In this document: one piece after another, positions 18,140 to 27,535 of the stretch
Layout of the letters: each line of letters begins with the position of its first letter
Numbering within the stretch: the first letter of the stretch is position 1
Source: UBA4582 sp013204195
Lineage (GTDB): Bacteria; Pseudomonadota; Gammaproteobacteria; Pseudomonadales; Azotimanducaceae
Direction of reading: 5' to 3'
Assembly: GCA_963925735.1 (NCBI GenBank)
Contig: CAWUUH010000006.1
Span: 13,111 to 77,110, forward strand
Length of the DNA stretch: 64,000 bases
The notes under the pieces: generated by a model
The model's database searches: none
What the model was told of the DNA's origin: nothing
The model's input: the letters and a program-made list of their open reading frames with translations, nothing else
Made by a program: the position numbers and the translations under genes

Positions 18140-18970
18140 ATGGAAAACCGTGTACTTATTGATATTCAAGACCATGTCGCGCATGTCCGTTTAAACCGCC
18201 CGGACAAGATGAACGCCCTGGATGATGCCATGTTTGAGGCCATCGTTGATGCCGGCGAGCAACTCAAGGCGAACAAAGACATCCGTGCCGTGGTGTTGTC
18301 AGGTGAGGGCCGGGCCTTCTGTGCGGGTCTGGACATGGGCAATTTCGCGAATATGGCATCAGGCAATCCCGATGCCGCGACGGCAAAGTCAGAGACCCCA
18401 ACCGATACCCTGGGCCGACTCGAGCGTCGCACCCATGGCCTGGCGAATCGGGCCCAGTACACCAGCTGGGTCTGGCGTGAGTTACCGGTGCCTGTGATCG
18501 CCGCACTACATGGCGTGGCCTTTGGTGGCGGCTGTCAGATCAGCATTGGTGCGGATATGCGCTACGCTGCACCCGGCACAAAAATTTGCATCATGGAGAT
18601 GCGCTGGGGCCTGGTACCCGATATGGGCGCCACCCCGTACCTACCCCATTTACTCCGTGACGATGTACTCCGTGAGTTGACCTACACCAACCGCATCATC
18701 GAGGCCGATGAGGCCCAAGCCCTCGGCCTCGTCACCCGAGTCGTCATCAACCCCATTGAAGCGGCTCTACAAACTGCCGCTGAGATCGCTTCCAGAAACC
18801 CAGAAGCGGTGCGCGCTGCCAAGCGGATTTTGAACAATGCGCCATTCCAAAACCCGCAAGACATTCTGTTAGCCGAGTCTCGAGAACAGGATCAGATCAT
18901 CGGCAAACCCAATCAGGTCGAGGCAGTCATGGCCAATATGGAGAAACGCGCACCTCACTTTCAGGGTTAA
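18140..18970 (+). CDS. Enoyl-CoA hydratase/isomerase family protein (crotonase)
   Basis: 276 residues from the ATG at 18140, chosen because CTGGAGA lies 6 bp upstream; an in-frame GTG at 18119 lacks this. Crotonase features are HVRLNRPDKMNALDDAMF, the first oxyanion-hole segment GRAFCAGLDMG, the second GVAFGGGCQISIGADMR, and MRWGLVPDMGAT, which covers the catalytic acid region. It hydrates or isomerises enoyl-CoA thioesters. It is transcribed divergently from the CoA-transferase gene at 17976, with 163 bp between starts. Both fit an acyl-CoA degradation route. Confidence 0.92.
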   Translation: MENRVLIDIQDHVAHVRLNRPDKMNALDDAMFEAIVDAGEQLKANKDIRAVVLSGEGRAFCAGLDMGNFANMASGNPDAATAKSETPTDTLGRLERRTHGLANRAQYTSWVWRELPVPVIAALHGVAFGGGCQISIGADMRYAAPGTKICIMEMRWGLVPDMGATPYLPHLLRDDVLRELTYTNRIIEADEAQALGLVTRVVINPIEAALQTAAEIASRNPEAVRAAKRILNNAPFQNPQDILLAESREQDQIIGKPNQVEAVMANMEKRAPHFQG

Positions 18971-19048
18971 ACCGAGCACCAGACCCCAGCAATAAGACGA
19001 GACGCTGAAGCTGGAGAATGGCGCTTACGCCTCAGTGCTTCCTCCTAA

Positions 19049-19152
19049 ACACTGGGTCTATGCACTGGGTTTAAGCACTGGGTTTAAGCACAGGGTTTAA
19101 GCACTGGATCTAAGCACTGGGACTAAGCGCTGGGTTTAAGCACAGCGCTAGG
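19049..19152 (+). repeat. 13-bp tandem repeat array (8 units)
   Basis: Eight consecutive 13-bp units with consensus GCACTGGGTTTAA, in the gap between the crotonase and DUF3089 genes. Units 2 and 3 are identical. Others carry one to three substitutions, and the last unit is degraded. No length change is seen in the phase, so the array is strictly 13-periodic. It has no coding sense. Confidence 0.9.
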
Positions 19153-19192
19153 TGCCTCATTCCGCAATCAGGGTTGAATTGTCGACCCGTCA

Positions 19193-20359
19193 ATGGGTAT
19201 GCCACGTATGCGAGCACTAAAAGCTACCAGTATCTTGACCGCCATCGTGATACTCGTCGGCGCTGGCCTGCTGGTTTCGGGACTGGGTCAGGCTCTGATG
19301 TTCAAAGCCTATGGCTTCTACGCCGCCCCCAGTCCGGCTTTTACGGGTCAAGGCGTGGTCGCCGCGCCGGACTATGGCCACCGAGAATTCTGGGCGGCAC
19401 TACCCGGCATGGAAGATCCCGCAGATCTTGTCCCCGACGGGATAGCGCCTCTGCTCCAGGGTCGGGCTGAAGTTGATACTTTCTTTATTCATCCAACGGG
19501 CTTTTTAAAATCATCGAGCTGGACTTCGCCACTGGACAAGCATTCGGCGACGGAAGAAAACACAGCCTGGATGATGGCAAATCAAGCCAGCGCCTTTAAC
19601 GGTTGTTGCGATGTCTATGCACCACGGTATCGCGAAGCAACGATTTTCGCCTATATGCAATCCGCCGACAAACGCGATGCTGTACTAGATTTTGCCTACG
19701 AGGATGTGAAGCGCGCCTTCATCTTTTATCTTGAGCACGACAATCACGGCAGACCCTTTATTATCGCCAGTCATAGCCAGGGCACTCATCTTGCGCAACG
19801 ATTACTCAGCGACGTGATCGATCAGAGTGATCTTTACCAACGCATGGTCGCCGCCTATATGATCGGCGCCTATGTGATACCGATTTCACCTGCGTGGCTG
19901 TCGTCCCTTAAGCAAATCAAACCCTGCCAGAGTGCGACTGACTTGCACTGTGTCATACACTGGGACACGGCGGCGCAGGGCACTGACCCCATCGAGAGAC
20001 CCGCAGCCAGCCTATGTACCAACCCATTAACCTGGCAGGTCAGCGAAACTGCCGCAGGCCCTGAACTCAACGAAGGTGCGGTCGTACCTGCGGGAAAATA
20101 CAATCTGGATTTCGGCAAAACCGAAGATCTAGCCACTGGCCAGCAACTGGTTGAACTCAGCGCACCCCAAGTCGCGCGCACCGGCGCTCAATGTCGGGAC
20201 GGCACCCTGTTCGTAGCCAACCAAAGTGGGTCCGCATTTTTGGCTATGAGATCAGATAATAACGGCAACTACCACGGTCTCGACTACGCACTGTTTTATA
20301 TGAACATCCGCAACAATGCCATATTAAGAGCACAGACTTTTATCGACAATCAGGGCTGA
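19193..20359 (+). CDS. DUF3089 family protein (alpha/beta-hydrolase-like), membrane-anchored or secreted
   Basis: 388 residues. An N-terminal hydrophobic segment (ILTAIVILVGAGLLVSGLG) acts as signal or anchor. VDTFFIHPTGF and the nucleophile-elbow-like SHSQGTHLAQRLL are the recognisable DUF3089 features, the latter being G-x-S-x-G-like with Ser between His and Gln. The family is of unknown function but has an alpha/beta-hydrolase fold. In-frame ATGs at 19193, 19199 and 19208 precede the same hydrophobic segment. The 3' end overlaps the convergent gnd gene by 10 bp. Confidence 0.85.
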   Translation: MGMPRMRALKATSILTAIVILVGAGLLVSGLGQALMFKAYGFYAAPSPAFTGQGVVAAPDYGHREFWAALPGMEDPADLVPDGIAPLLQGRAEVDTFFIHPTGFLKSSSWTSPLDKHSATEENTAWMMANQASAFNGCCDVYAPRYREATIFAYMQSADKRDAVLDFAYEDVKRAFIFYLEHDNHGRPFIIASHSQGTHLAQRLLSDVIDQSDLYQRMVAAYMIGAYVIPISPAWLSSLKQIKPCQSATDLHCVIHWDTAAQGTDPIERPAASLCTNPLTWQVSETAAGPELNEGAVVPAGKYNLDFGKTEDLATGQQLVELSAPQVARTGAQCRDGTLFVANQSGSAFLAMRSDNNGNYHGLDYALFYMNIRNNAILRAQTFIDNQG

Positions 20360-21789
20360 TCATCTAATTTCGGGTTACGATTGCCCGCCCAGTCAGTATG
20401 AAACATTTGTCCTCTGGGCCGATCGATACGTTCATAGGTATGGGCACCAAAGTAGTCTCGTTGGGCCTGAAGAAGATTGGCCGGTAAACTGGCACTGCGA
20501 TATCCGTCGTAATAAGCCAGTGCCGCTGAAAACCCTGGGGTTGGAATACCCAACTCAGCCGCCTTCCCCACCACTTTGCGCCAGCCCGATTGAGCTTGAT
20601 TGATCGCATCGCGAAAAAATTCATCCAACAATAGATTCTCAAGCGCCGGATTGTTATCAAAGGCCTGCTTGATATCACCCAAAAACGCACTGCGAATAAT
20701 GCAGCCGCCGCGCCAAAGCAGGGAAATAGAGCCGTAATTCAACTGCCAGCCATACGCTTTGGCGGCCTCTCGCATCAGCATAAAACCTTGGGCATAGGAC
20801 ATGATCTTAGCGGCATACAGTGCATCGTGTAGATAGGCCGTAAATTCCTCAGCCTGACCAATCAATACCCCATTCGGGCCAGGGAGAAATGCCGCCGCCT
20901 TGAGTCGCTCAGCTTTCATGGCCGACAAACACCGGGCAAATACCGATTCGCCAATCAGGGTCAACGGAATGCCCAACTCCAGCGCATTGATTCCAGCCCA
21001 CTTGCCAGTACCCTTTTGCCCCGCACGATCGAGAATACGCTCCAGAGTTGGGCCTTCGTCATCGACAAAATCGAGTATCTTCGCCGTAATCTCAATCAGG
21101 TAGGAATCCAGGACGCCCGTATTCCAGCGACCAAACACCGCCGCCATCTGCCCCTGACTAAGGCCCATGCCACGCCGCATAAAATCATAGGCTTCACCAA
21201 TCAGCTGCATATCGCCGTACTCAATACCGTTATGCACCATCTTGACGTAATGGCCCGACCCACCAGCGCCGATCCAATCACAACAAGGCTGATCATCGAC
21301 TCGAGCCGCTATCGCCTGAAAGATCTCTTGCACCTGAGGCCAGGCGTCAGGGTTACCCCCCGGCATGATACTGGGCCCCTGGCGTGCCCCCTCCTCACCA
21401 CCAGAGATACCTGTGCCGACGTAGAGAATACCCTGACTCGCGAGTTCCGCCATACGGCGACTGGTGTTGGTGAACAATTCGTTGCCGCCATCGATCACAA
21501 TATCACCTGGGCTGAGATGGGGTAATAATTGCTCAATCAGTGAGTCCACTGCGTCACCAGCCTTCACCATCATCATCACCCGCCGAGGCAATCGAAGACC
21601 AGAGACCAGGCTTTCAATCGAGTGAGCACCGATGATTTGCGTATCCTTGGCACTACCCGCGAGAAATTCATCCACTCTTGTCACGGAACGGTTGAACACC
21701 GCAACCGTGAAACCATGATCATTCATATTCAGCGCGAGGTTCTGCCCCATCACCGCCAGACCGATCAGGCCAATATCAACTTCCAACAT
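20350..21789 (-). CDS. gnd: 6-phosphogluconate dehydrogenase, decarboxylating
   Basis: 479 residues, the long-form Gnd length. It oxidises 6-phosphogluconate to ribulose-5-phosphate and CO2 with NADP in the pentose phosphate pathway. The nucleotide motif is GLAVMGQNLALNM, the signature ILYVGTGISGGEEGA holds the catalytic loop, and VHNGIEYGDMQLI carries the Lys/His-Asn active-site region as VKMVHNGIEYG. The C-terminus HTDWAGNR is typical. Transaldolase is also in the window (35073-36023), but zwf and pgl are not. Confidence 0.96.
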   Translation of the reverse strand: MLEVDIGLIGLAVMGQNLALNMNDHGFTVAVFNRSVTRVDEFLAGSAKDTQIIGAHSIESLVSGLRLPRRVMMMVKAGDAVDSLIEQLLPHLSPGDIVIDGGNELFTNTSRRMAELASQGILYVGTGISGGEEGARQGPSIMPGGNPDAWPQVQEIFQAIAARVDDQPCCDWIGAGGSGHYVKMVHNGIEYGDMQLIGEAYDFMRRGMGLSQGQMAAVFGRWNTGVLDSYLIEITAKILDFVDDEGPTLERILDRAGQKGTGKWAGINALELGIPLTLIGESVFARCLSAMKAERLKAAAFLPGPNGVLIGQAEEFTAYLHDALYAAKIMSYAQGFMLMREAAKAYGWQLNYGSISLLWRGGCIIRSAFLGDIKQAFDNNPALENLLLDEFFRDAINQAQSGWRKVVGKAAELGIPTPGFSAALAYYDGYRSASLPANLLQAQRDYFGAHTYERIDRPRGQMFHTDWAGNRNPKLDDQP

Positions 21790-22210
21790 AGCAATTCCTT
21801 TTGCTCTATTGTTAATTCATGGGACGCTTCAACGCAGTAATGATAGCGTTCAACTCAGCGAGTCTGCCTGCCACACATCAACAGCATTGAAGCGCTCTAG
21901 GTACAGAAGGTCATTAGCGTCTTCCACTGGCTGTTGCAAATTGCGCCGATCAATAAAACCGCCCATCAGCGATAATTTTGCGGTGTAGCAAGACAACAGC
22001 GCCATTCACAGCCCAACGACACGCCGCCTGTAGGCAGCCACTAAACCAAGCAATAGCTGCGACAGATCGCCCATGCAGCGGTCAACAAAACCAGCAGCTG
22101 TGGTCAACAAAACCAGCAGCAATGGTCATGCCTGTGCCTCATCTGCGCCACAAGTAAAGGCGAACTCGTAGTCACCTTCACTGCGCATTCCTCCTCCGTT
22201 GCCTCAGCAC
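21790..22210. other. Noncoding gap between gnd and the SulP gene
   Basis: About 420 bp upstream of gnd with no supportable coding frame. It should hold the gnd promoter. The only structure I see is a 22-bp direct duplication at 22080-22123 and the long hairpin just after it, at 22211-22249. Confidence 0.6.
22080..22123 (+). repeat. 22-bp tandem duplication
   Basis: Two adjacent 22-bp units beginning GGTCAACAAAACCAGCAGC. They differ only in the last two or three bases, and the start of a third copy (GGTCAT) follows. The repeat is noncoding. Confidence 0.85.
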
Positions 22211-22249
22211 CCGTAGGCCAAGAGTGGAACTGCCACTCTTGGCCTACGG
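22211..22249 (-). terminator. 17-bp perfect hairpin spanning the SulP stop codon
   Basis: The arms CCGTAGGCCAAGAGTGG and its exact complement are separated by a 5-base loop (AACTG). The TAG stop of the SulP gene (22244-22246) lies inside one arm. No T-run follows on the minus strand, so it may protect the 3' end or pause transcription rather than act as a simple intrinsic terminator. Confidence 0.6.
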
Positions 22250-23965
22250 CGAACCACTCAAATCCATATAGGCTTGATATTGGCTCAAATAGACATTGCC
22301 TGTTAGGTGCTCTAGAAAGCCCGTGTCTTTGATGTGATCCATCACCGGCCCCTTGACCTCAGACAGATGAAAGGCAATGTGCAGGTCTCGCAAATGCCCA
22401 TTGATCGCCTCCAGCACTTCAAGCGCGGAATAATCGATCGTGTTACAGGCACTGCACATCAACACTAGGTGGCGAACCTCGGAATTATTCTCCAGCGCAC
22501 TGTGAATGTATTCCTCCAGGTAACCCGCATTGGCAAAAAACAGATTCTCGTCTACCCGCAGGGATAATATTTCAGGTCGGGTCGAGACCTTATGCCGCAA
22601 GATATTTCGAAAATGTTCAGTACCTTCTATCAGACCCACCTCGGCAATATGTGGCTTCGACGTGCGGTACAGATACAGACACAACGACACCAGCACCCCA
22701 GCTGCAACGCCAGCTTCCACGCCAAACACGAGGGTGCCCAAAATGGTCAAGGCAACGGCATAGAAGTCGCTTTTTGAGAGTTTCCAGGTTTTCGTAATGA
22801 TCGATACATCGATCAGCCCTGTGACCGCCACAATGATTGTTGCCGCAAGTGTCGCCTGCGGCAGATAAAACAACACCGGCGTCAGAAACAAGGAAGCCAG
22901 GGCGATGCCAATGGCCGCCAGAATACCGGCAATCTGCGTACTGGCACCGGCATCGAAGTTAACTACCGAGCGCGAGAAACCGCCGGTCACCGGGAAACCT
23001 CCAGAAAATGACGAGGCCAGGTTAGCGGCACCCAGACCCACTAGTTCCTGATTGCCATCAACCCGTTGGCCGCGCTTTGCCCCCAGGGTTTTACCGACGG
23101 ATATGGACTCGACATAGCCAATAATCGAGATCGCCATGGCAGGCACAATCAACAGTTCCACCATGGCCAACGAAAACACCGGCAGATGTAAACCTGGCAA
23201 TCCAGCCGGCACCTCACCGACGAGCGCAACGCCCTTGGCATCCAGATCAAAAATCACAGCGCCAGCAATGGTGACGATAATGCCTAGTACCGGTGCTGCC
23301 TTGGCGACCAGCTGAGCCGTGTTCAAATCCATCCCCAATTGCGCCATCAGTCCGGCGGCGCCGCGCCGCGCCCAGAAGAGGAAGCAAACCACCCCAACAC
23401 CCACGATCAGAGCGTAATAATTCACATCTGGCAGGTGCTGCAGCAGCGACATCAAGAGTTCGAAGAAGGTATCACCCTGGGCTTTGACGCCAACAATATG
23501 CTTCATCTGGCTCAGGGCAATGAGGATACCCGAGGCCGTGATAAATCCTGAGACCACCGTGTGGGACAGAAAATTGGCGAGAAAGCCAAGCCGTAAAACG
23601 CCGAGGGCGATTAAAAATCCACCGGAAAGAAACGCCAACAAAACTGCCGCGCTCACATAATCGCTGGAACCTGTTTCAGCCACCTTGCCAAGGGCCACTG
23701 CAGTCATCAAGGAGGCTATAGCCACGGGACCGACGGACAAGGTGCGACTGGTACCGAAGATCGCATAGGCCACTAGCGGCAGAATACTCGCGTACATTCC
23801 CACTTCCGCTGGCACGCCTGCGAGCAGCGCATAGGCCAGGGATTGAGGAATCAGCATGACGGTCACCACCAGCCCCGCTATCAGATCACTGAGCATGGAC
23901 TCACGGTTATAAACACGCAATGAGCCTACCAGCGGAACCGCGGCTAACAGGGGCGAGAATTTCAT
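22244..23965 (-). CDS. SulP-family anion transporter with STAS domain
   Basis: 573 residues. A membrane domain of about 12-14 segments (residues 1-430) is followed by a cytoplasmic STAS domain. The sulphate-transporter signature region lies in the N-terminal GLVVTVMLIPQSLAYALLAG. The STAS domain contains CSACNTIDYSALEVLEAI, around the usual regulatory Ser region. Substrates of the family include sulphate and bicarbonate. It begins 10 bp after the sulfide:quinone-reductase-like gene, so the two are co-transcribed. That makes export of an oxidised sulfur anion, or related traffic, a reasonable inference. Confidence 0.92.
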   Translation of the reverse strand: MKFSPLLAAVPLVGSLRVYNRESMLSDLIAGLVVTVMLIPQSLAYALLAGVPAEVGMYASILPLVAYAIFGTSRTLSVGPVAIASLMTAVALGKVAETGSSDYVSAAVLLAFLSGGFLIALGVLRLGFLANFLSHTVVSGFITASGILIALSQMKHIVGVKAQGDTFFELLMSLLQHLPDVNYYALIVGVGVVCFLFWARRGAAGLMAQLGMDLNTAQLVAKAAPVLGIIVTIAGAVIFDLDAKGVALVGEVPAGLPGLHLPVFSLAMVELLIVPAMAISIIGYVESISVGKTLGAKRGQRVDGNQELVGLGAANLASSFSGGFPVTGGFSRSVVNFDAGASTQIAGILAAIGIALASLFLTPVLFYLPQATLAATIIVAVTGLIDVSIITKTWKLSKSDFYAVALTILGTLVFGVEAGVAAGVLVSLCLYLYRTSKPHIAEVGLIEGTEHFRNILRHKVSTRPEILSLRVDENLFFANAGYLEEYIHSALENNSEVRHLVLMCSACNTIDYSALEVLEAINGHLRDLHIAFHLSEVKGPVMDHIKDTGFLEHLTGNVYLSQYQAYMDLSGSP

Positions 23966-23975
23966 TCGTTGCGGC

Positions 23976-25613
23976 CTAGGTCAACCACTCGCGCCCCTTG
24001 AGCATCAATTGCCAATAGACCATCGGTAACGCGTAGGTCTTGAGCATCCAGGCGAGCCGAGTCGGCCGCGCGCCATTGTTCAACCAGGCGGGAAAGGTGG
24101 GTAACAATTTGCCCCCGTAGCCGAACTCAGCGAGCACAATTTTGCCCCGCTCAACGGTCAGGGGACAAGACCCGTAACCGTCATAGCTCGCGGTTAACGT
24201 CCGCGCCTGCATGGCGCTGACGAGATTGTCAGCCACCACAGGTACCTGCTTGCGAGCAGCCGCCATGGTCTTCGCGTTCGGTGCATTCATCACATCACCT
24301 AAGCCCCAAATATTATCGAAACGCTGATGCTGCAAGGTCGCTTGATCCACATCAAGCCAGCCATTGGCATCGGCCAACTCGCTATCCTTAACGAAGTCAG
24401 GCGCACATTGCGGTGGGCAAACATGCAGCATGTCGAATTCAACACAGGTCTCTTGCGGCTCGCCGGCGGCATCGTTATGCCTAAACCAAGCCTTTTGGTT
24501 TGCACCATCGACCTTAACCAACGTTTGTTGAAAGTGCAGTTTGGCCTGATATTTTTCCACATACTCCATCAGTGCCGGCACATAATGGGCAACGCCAAAC
24601 AGCGCAGCACCGGCATTGTAGAAATCAACATTGATATCCTTCAGCACGCCACGGCGAAACCAGGCATCGGCGGACAGATATAGGGCTTTTTGCGGCGCGC
24701 CGGCACACTTGATAGGCATGGGCGGCTGGGTAAACACGGCTCTACCGCCCTGCAAGGTATTTACCAACTCCCAGGTATAGGGCGCCAGGTCGTAGCGATA
24801 ATTTGAAGTGACCCCATTTTTGCCCAGAGATTCCTCAAGCCCCGCTACAGCAGACCAGTCAAGCTTTAGGCCTGGGCACACCACAAGTTGCTGGTAGCGC
24901 ACAGTCTCGCCATTATCGAGACTGACTTGGTTGTTTGCCGGATCGAAACTCACCACCGACTGTTGCTGCCATGTCACCCCCGCCGGAATCAGATCTCGAG
25001 TCGCACGCCGCGTATTTTTTGGGTCAAACACGCCCGCACCGACCATAGTCCAACCCGGTTGATAATAGTGCTCACTTGATGGATCAATCAGGGTGATATG
25101 CAGTTGTGGCTCGCGTTTTTTGAGGCTGGCTGCCAGCGCAATCCCGGCGGAACCCGCCCCCACAATCACAACATCGTGACGGGGTCTGTCAACCACACCA
25201 CTGACTTGCGCCTGCTGCAGAAAACCGCTGACATCAAAGCCCGTGGGCGAAGTCTCACTTGCTATCGCCGCCAACGATCTTCCTTGATTCAGTTGGCTCG
25301 CTGCCCAGATATTGGTGGAACGATTACCCGTTCGACAATAGCCGTGAATTTTCTTGCCCGTGGCAATCAAGTTTCCGAGCTCATCGACGAGTTCACGGGT
25401 CAGATCAGCGGGTTTGAATGCCAACTGAATAGCGACCATGCCCCGCGCTTTCGCTGCCGCCTCAATCTCGGCAAAAGACGGTTGATCCTCAGCCTCCTGG
25501 TCCGGTCGATTACACACCAAAATCTCAACGTGAGCGGCGGCCAATGCGTCTAAATCATCGATCGACAACTGGGCTGAAACGGAAAATTTTTCATCGAGCT
25601 TTTGGATTTCCAC
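23976..25613 (-). CDS. Bifunctional phosphatase-like (DUF442) / sulfide:quinone oxidoreductase-type flavoprotein
   Basis: 545 residues in two parts. Residues 1-110 form a dual-specificity-phosphatase/beta-lactamase-hydrolase-like domain with the CX5R loop C93-R-T-G-N-R. From about residue 146 there is an FAD/NAD(P) oxidoreductase of the sulfide:quinone reductase family, with VVIVGAGSAGIALA and Cys-containing VVCPGLKLDW and CPPQCAPDF. Such enzymes oxidise sulfide to persulfide or polysulfide and pass electrons to quinone. The fused domain is thought to handle the sulfur product. GTG start with AGGAG 7 bp upstream. It forms an operon with the SulP gene. A rhodanese is encoded 6 kb away. Confidence 0.88.
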   Translation of the reverse strand: MEIQKLDEKFSVSAQLSIDDLDALAAAHVEILVCNRPDQEAEDQPSFAEIEAAAKARGMVAIQLAFKPADLTRELVDELGNLIATGKKIHGYCRTGNRSTNIWAASQLNQGRSLAAIASETSPTGFDVSGFLQQAQVSGVVDRPRHDVVIVGAGSAGIALAASLKKREPQLHITLIDPSSEHYYQPGWTMVGAGVFDPKNTRRATRDLIPAGVTWQQQSVVSFDPANNQVSLDNGETVRYQQLVVCPGLKLDWSAVAGLEESLGKNGVTSNYRYDLAPYTWELVNTLQGGRAVFTQPPMPIKCAGAPQKALYLSADAWFRRGVLKDINVDFYNAGAALFGVAHYVPALMEYVEKYQAKLHFQQTLVKVDGANQKAWFRHNDAAGEPQETCVEFDMLHVCPPQCAPDFVKDSELADANGWLDVDQATLQHQRFDNIWGLGDVMNAPNAKTMAAARKQVPVVADNLVSAMQARTLTASYDGYGSCPLTVERGKIVLAEFGYGGKLLPTFPAWLNNGARPTRLAWMLKTYALPMVYWQLMLKGREWLT

Positions 25614-25947
25614 CGCCGGTCTCCTGATTTATAGGTGAAGAATTCATAGATAAAAATTCATGCTAAAGGTTATACCAGTTATTCTGTGGCATCGCACGAC
25701 TAACGCAACCCAACAGCGATCTGTGCCGGCACACAGGAGGCGACATAAAGCATCTGCGGGGCCGTCGATCAAGCAACTGCAGCCAGCTCAGCTTGTTAGC
25801 CATTGATCGGCTGATCAGCCTGGCTCATCTCTTGAATCTCAGCCAACCATGGATATCATTCCGGGATCCCTCTAAGCTCAGAGCGCCAGCGACACTGGCT
25901 CAGTTAACTTAACGACTCTTAGTGGTCAGATAGAGGGACTCCGCACC
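25614..25947. promoter_or_regulatory. Divergent promoter region between SQR fusion and P450 genes, with a direct repeat
   Basis: 334 bp without a coding frame. Near the SQR side the heptamer AATTCAT occurs twice (25641-25647 and 25655-25661), 14 bp apart and on the same helical side give or take a third of a turn. It lies about 30 bp before the SQR start. This would suit an operator for a sulfide-responsive regulator, but no regulator gene is adjacent, so that is speculation. Confidence 0.35.
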
Positions 25948-27294
25948 ATGTCAGACAGGCCATCGGCGAAGACAATGTCAGTCAAAAAAACCGTGCTTCG
26001 AACCGTCGGCCAACTGGTCTTGCGCCTTTTAACGACCATCGATACGGTCGCCTATGGCCGAGGACCACGCCCCGGGGTGCTGGAGAATCGTAATAACCCC
26101 TACTTGTGGTTGAACAGGCTGCGAGCCAAGGCGCCTGTGGTTCGCAGCTTTGCGACTCGAGGTTGGCTAGTGCTCGGCTTTAAGGAAGTCCAAGCCGCGT
26201 TCAAGGATCCTCGACTGAGCAGCGACATGCGTCATAACCCATTTCTCGTCAACCTGCTGCGAGCCGCTGCCGATGGTCAAAAAATTCAGCTGCTAGACGA
26301 CCCCTCCATGCTCAGCCTCGACGCTCCTGACCATACGCGACTCCGTAAGCTCGTGTCCCATGGGTTTCTGCGCAAATATATTCTCTCCTTGGAACCCCAT
26401 ATCAAACGAATCGTCGATGAATGCTTAGCCAAGGTTGATCCCGGCACCCAGTTCGACCTGATGGCAGTTTTGGCAAAACCTTTGCCCGCTATCGTCATTG
26501 CCGAACTGCTGGGACTCCCCGACAGTGACCGCGAGCAATTTCAGGCCTGGTCCAATGAACTGCTTGGCCTCACGCTGATTGATGACCCCGACATGGTTGA
26601 ACGAGGCAACAACGCCAACAACGCACTCATCGAGTATTTCACCGGCATTATCGAACAAAAGCGCCAGGCGCCTTCACAGGATTTGATCGGCCAGCTCATC
26701 GCCGCCGAGGAAGAAGGCGATCGACTGACCGCCGGAGAAATGTACTCAACCTGCGTTCTGCTGCTGCTGGCCGGTCATGAAACCACGACTCGACTGATTG
26801 GCAATGGCATGCATGCCTTACTCCAAAACCCGGATCAACTCGCGCAATTACAGCAAGATCCTAGCTTAACGCCGAATGCCGTAGAAGAAATGCTGCGCTA
26901 TGAGCCGCCAGTACAGATGATGGCCAGATTCGCGAAACAGGACATGGATTTTCATGGCGCTGCCATTAAGAAAAATCAGCTCGTGCTATTGGTGATCGCC
27001 GCCGCCAACCGGGATGCGGCCGAAAATGATCACCCCGACACCTTCGATATCCACCGCGCGCACCCAAGCCATGTTTCCTTTGGCTACGGCATCCACCTTT
27101 GCCTCGGGCTCGCCCTGGCACGACTTGAAGCGCAAGTGGCCATTGACGCCCTACTGGCAAAGTTTCCCGATCTGACACTGGCGGATCAAACAGTGGATTG
27201 GCAGGTGGGCGGCCTGGTACGTGGCATGGAGCATCTCTATCTTGAAACTGCGCAGCAGGCCAACACCGCCGCTGAACTCTCTGCCAGCCACTAA
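25948..27294 (+). CDS. Cytochrome P450 (bacterial class I)
   Basis: 448 residues, a soluble bacterial P450. The I-helix oxygen-activation motif is LLLAGHETTT, the K-helix ExxR is in EEMLRYEPP, and the heme-binding loop FGYGIHLCLG has the thiolate Cys385. It hydroxylates an unknown hydrophobic substrate. It needs a ferredoxin and reductase, and neither is encoded nearby. It starts at ATG 25948 after a GGGACTCC leader without a strong ribosome-binding site. Downstream are an SDR and an acyl-CoA synthetase, which would suit hydroxylation, oxidation and CoA activation of a lipid-like compound. Confidence 0.94.
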   Translation: MSDRPSAKTMSVKKTVLRTVGQLVLRLLTTIDTVAYGRGPRPGVLENRNNPYLWLNRLRAKAPVVRSFATRGWLVLGFKEVQAAFKDPRLSSDMRHNPFLVNLLRAAADGQKIQLLDDPSMLSLDAPDHTRLRKLVSHGFLRKYILSLEPHIKRIVDECLAKVDPGTQFDLMAVLAKPLPAIVIAELLGLPDSDREQFQAWSNELLGLTLIDDPDMVERGNNANNALIEYFTGIIEQKRQAPSQDLIGQLIAAEEEGDRLTAGEMYSTCVLLLLAGHETTTRLIGNGMHALLQNPDQLAQLQQDPSLTPNAVEEMLRYEPPVQMMARFAKQDMDFHGAAIKKNQLVLLVIAAANRDAAENDHPDTFDIHRAHPSHVSFGYGIHLCLGLALARLEAQVAIDALLAKFPDLTLADQTVDWQVGGLVRGMEHLYLETAQQANTAAELSASH

Positions 27295-27301
27295 GCCACC
27301 C

Positions 27302-27332
27302 GCCGGAAGACCATCGAAAATTGTCTTCCGGC
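27302..27332 (+). terminator. 10-bp hairpin after the P450 gene
   Basis: Perfect arms GCCGGAAGAC and GTCTTCCGGC with an 11-base loop, 8 bp after the P450 stop codon. No T-tract follows, so its efficiency as a terminator is uncertain. Confidence 0.5.
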
Positions 27333-27535
27333 CCTAACAACCTCACGCCAAACTGACTGCCAGCAACCTGACGCTGGCTTGCCCAGTACACCCCTGCCCC
27401 CCCCTGCACTTAGCCTTTCACCTGCCTGAGTCGGGAATCGTTTGTCAAATGGCGTCAGGCATGGCATTTTGGCCCCTGTTTATCAGCCCTCGTCGATTCA
27501 GGCGAACCACCACCTGTCATATTAGGAGAATCAAA

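Noticed and set aside
19049..19152. CRISPR-like array
   Set aside because: The 13-bp units are directly adjacent with no spacers, and no cas genes are near. It is a tandem repeat.
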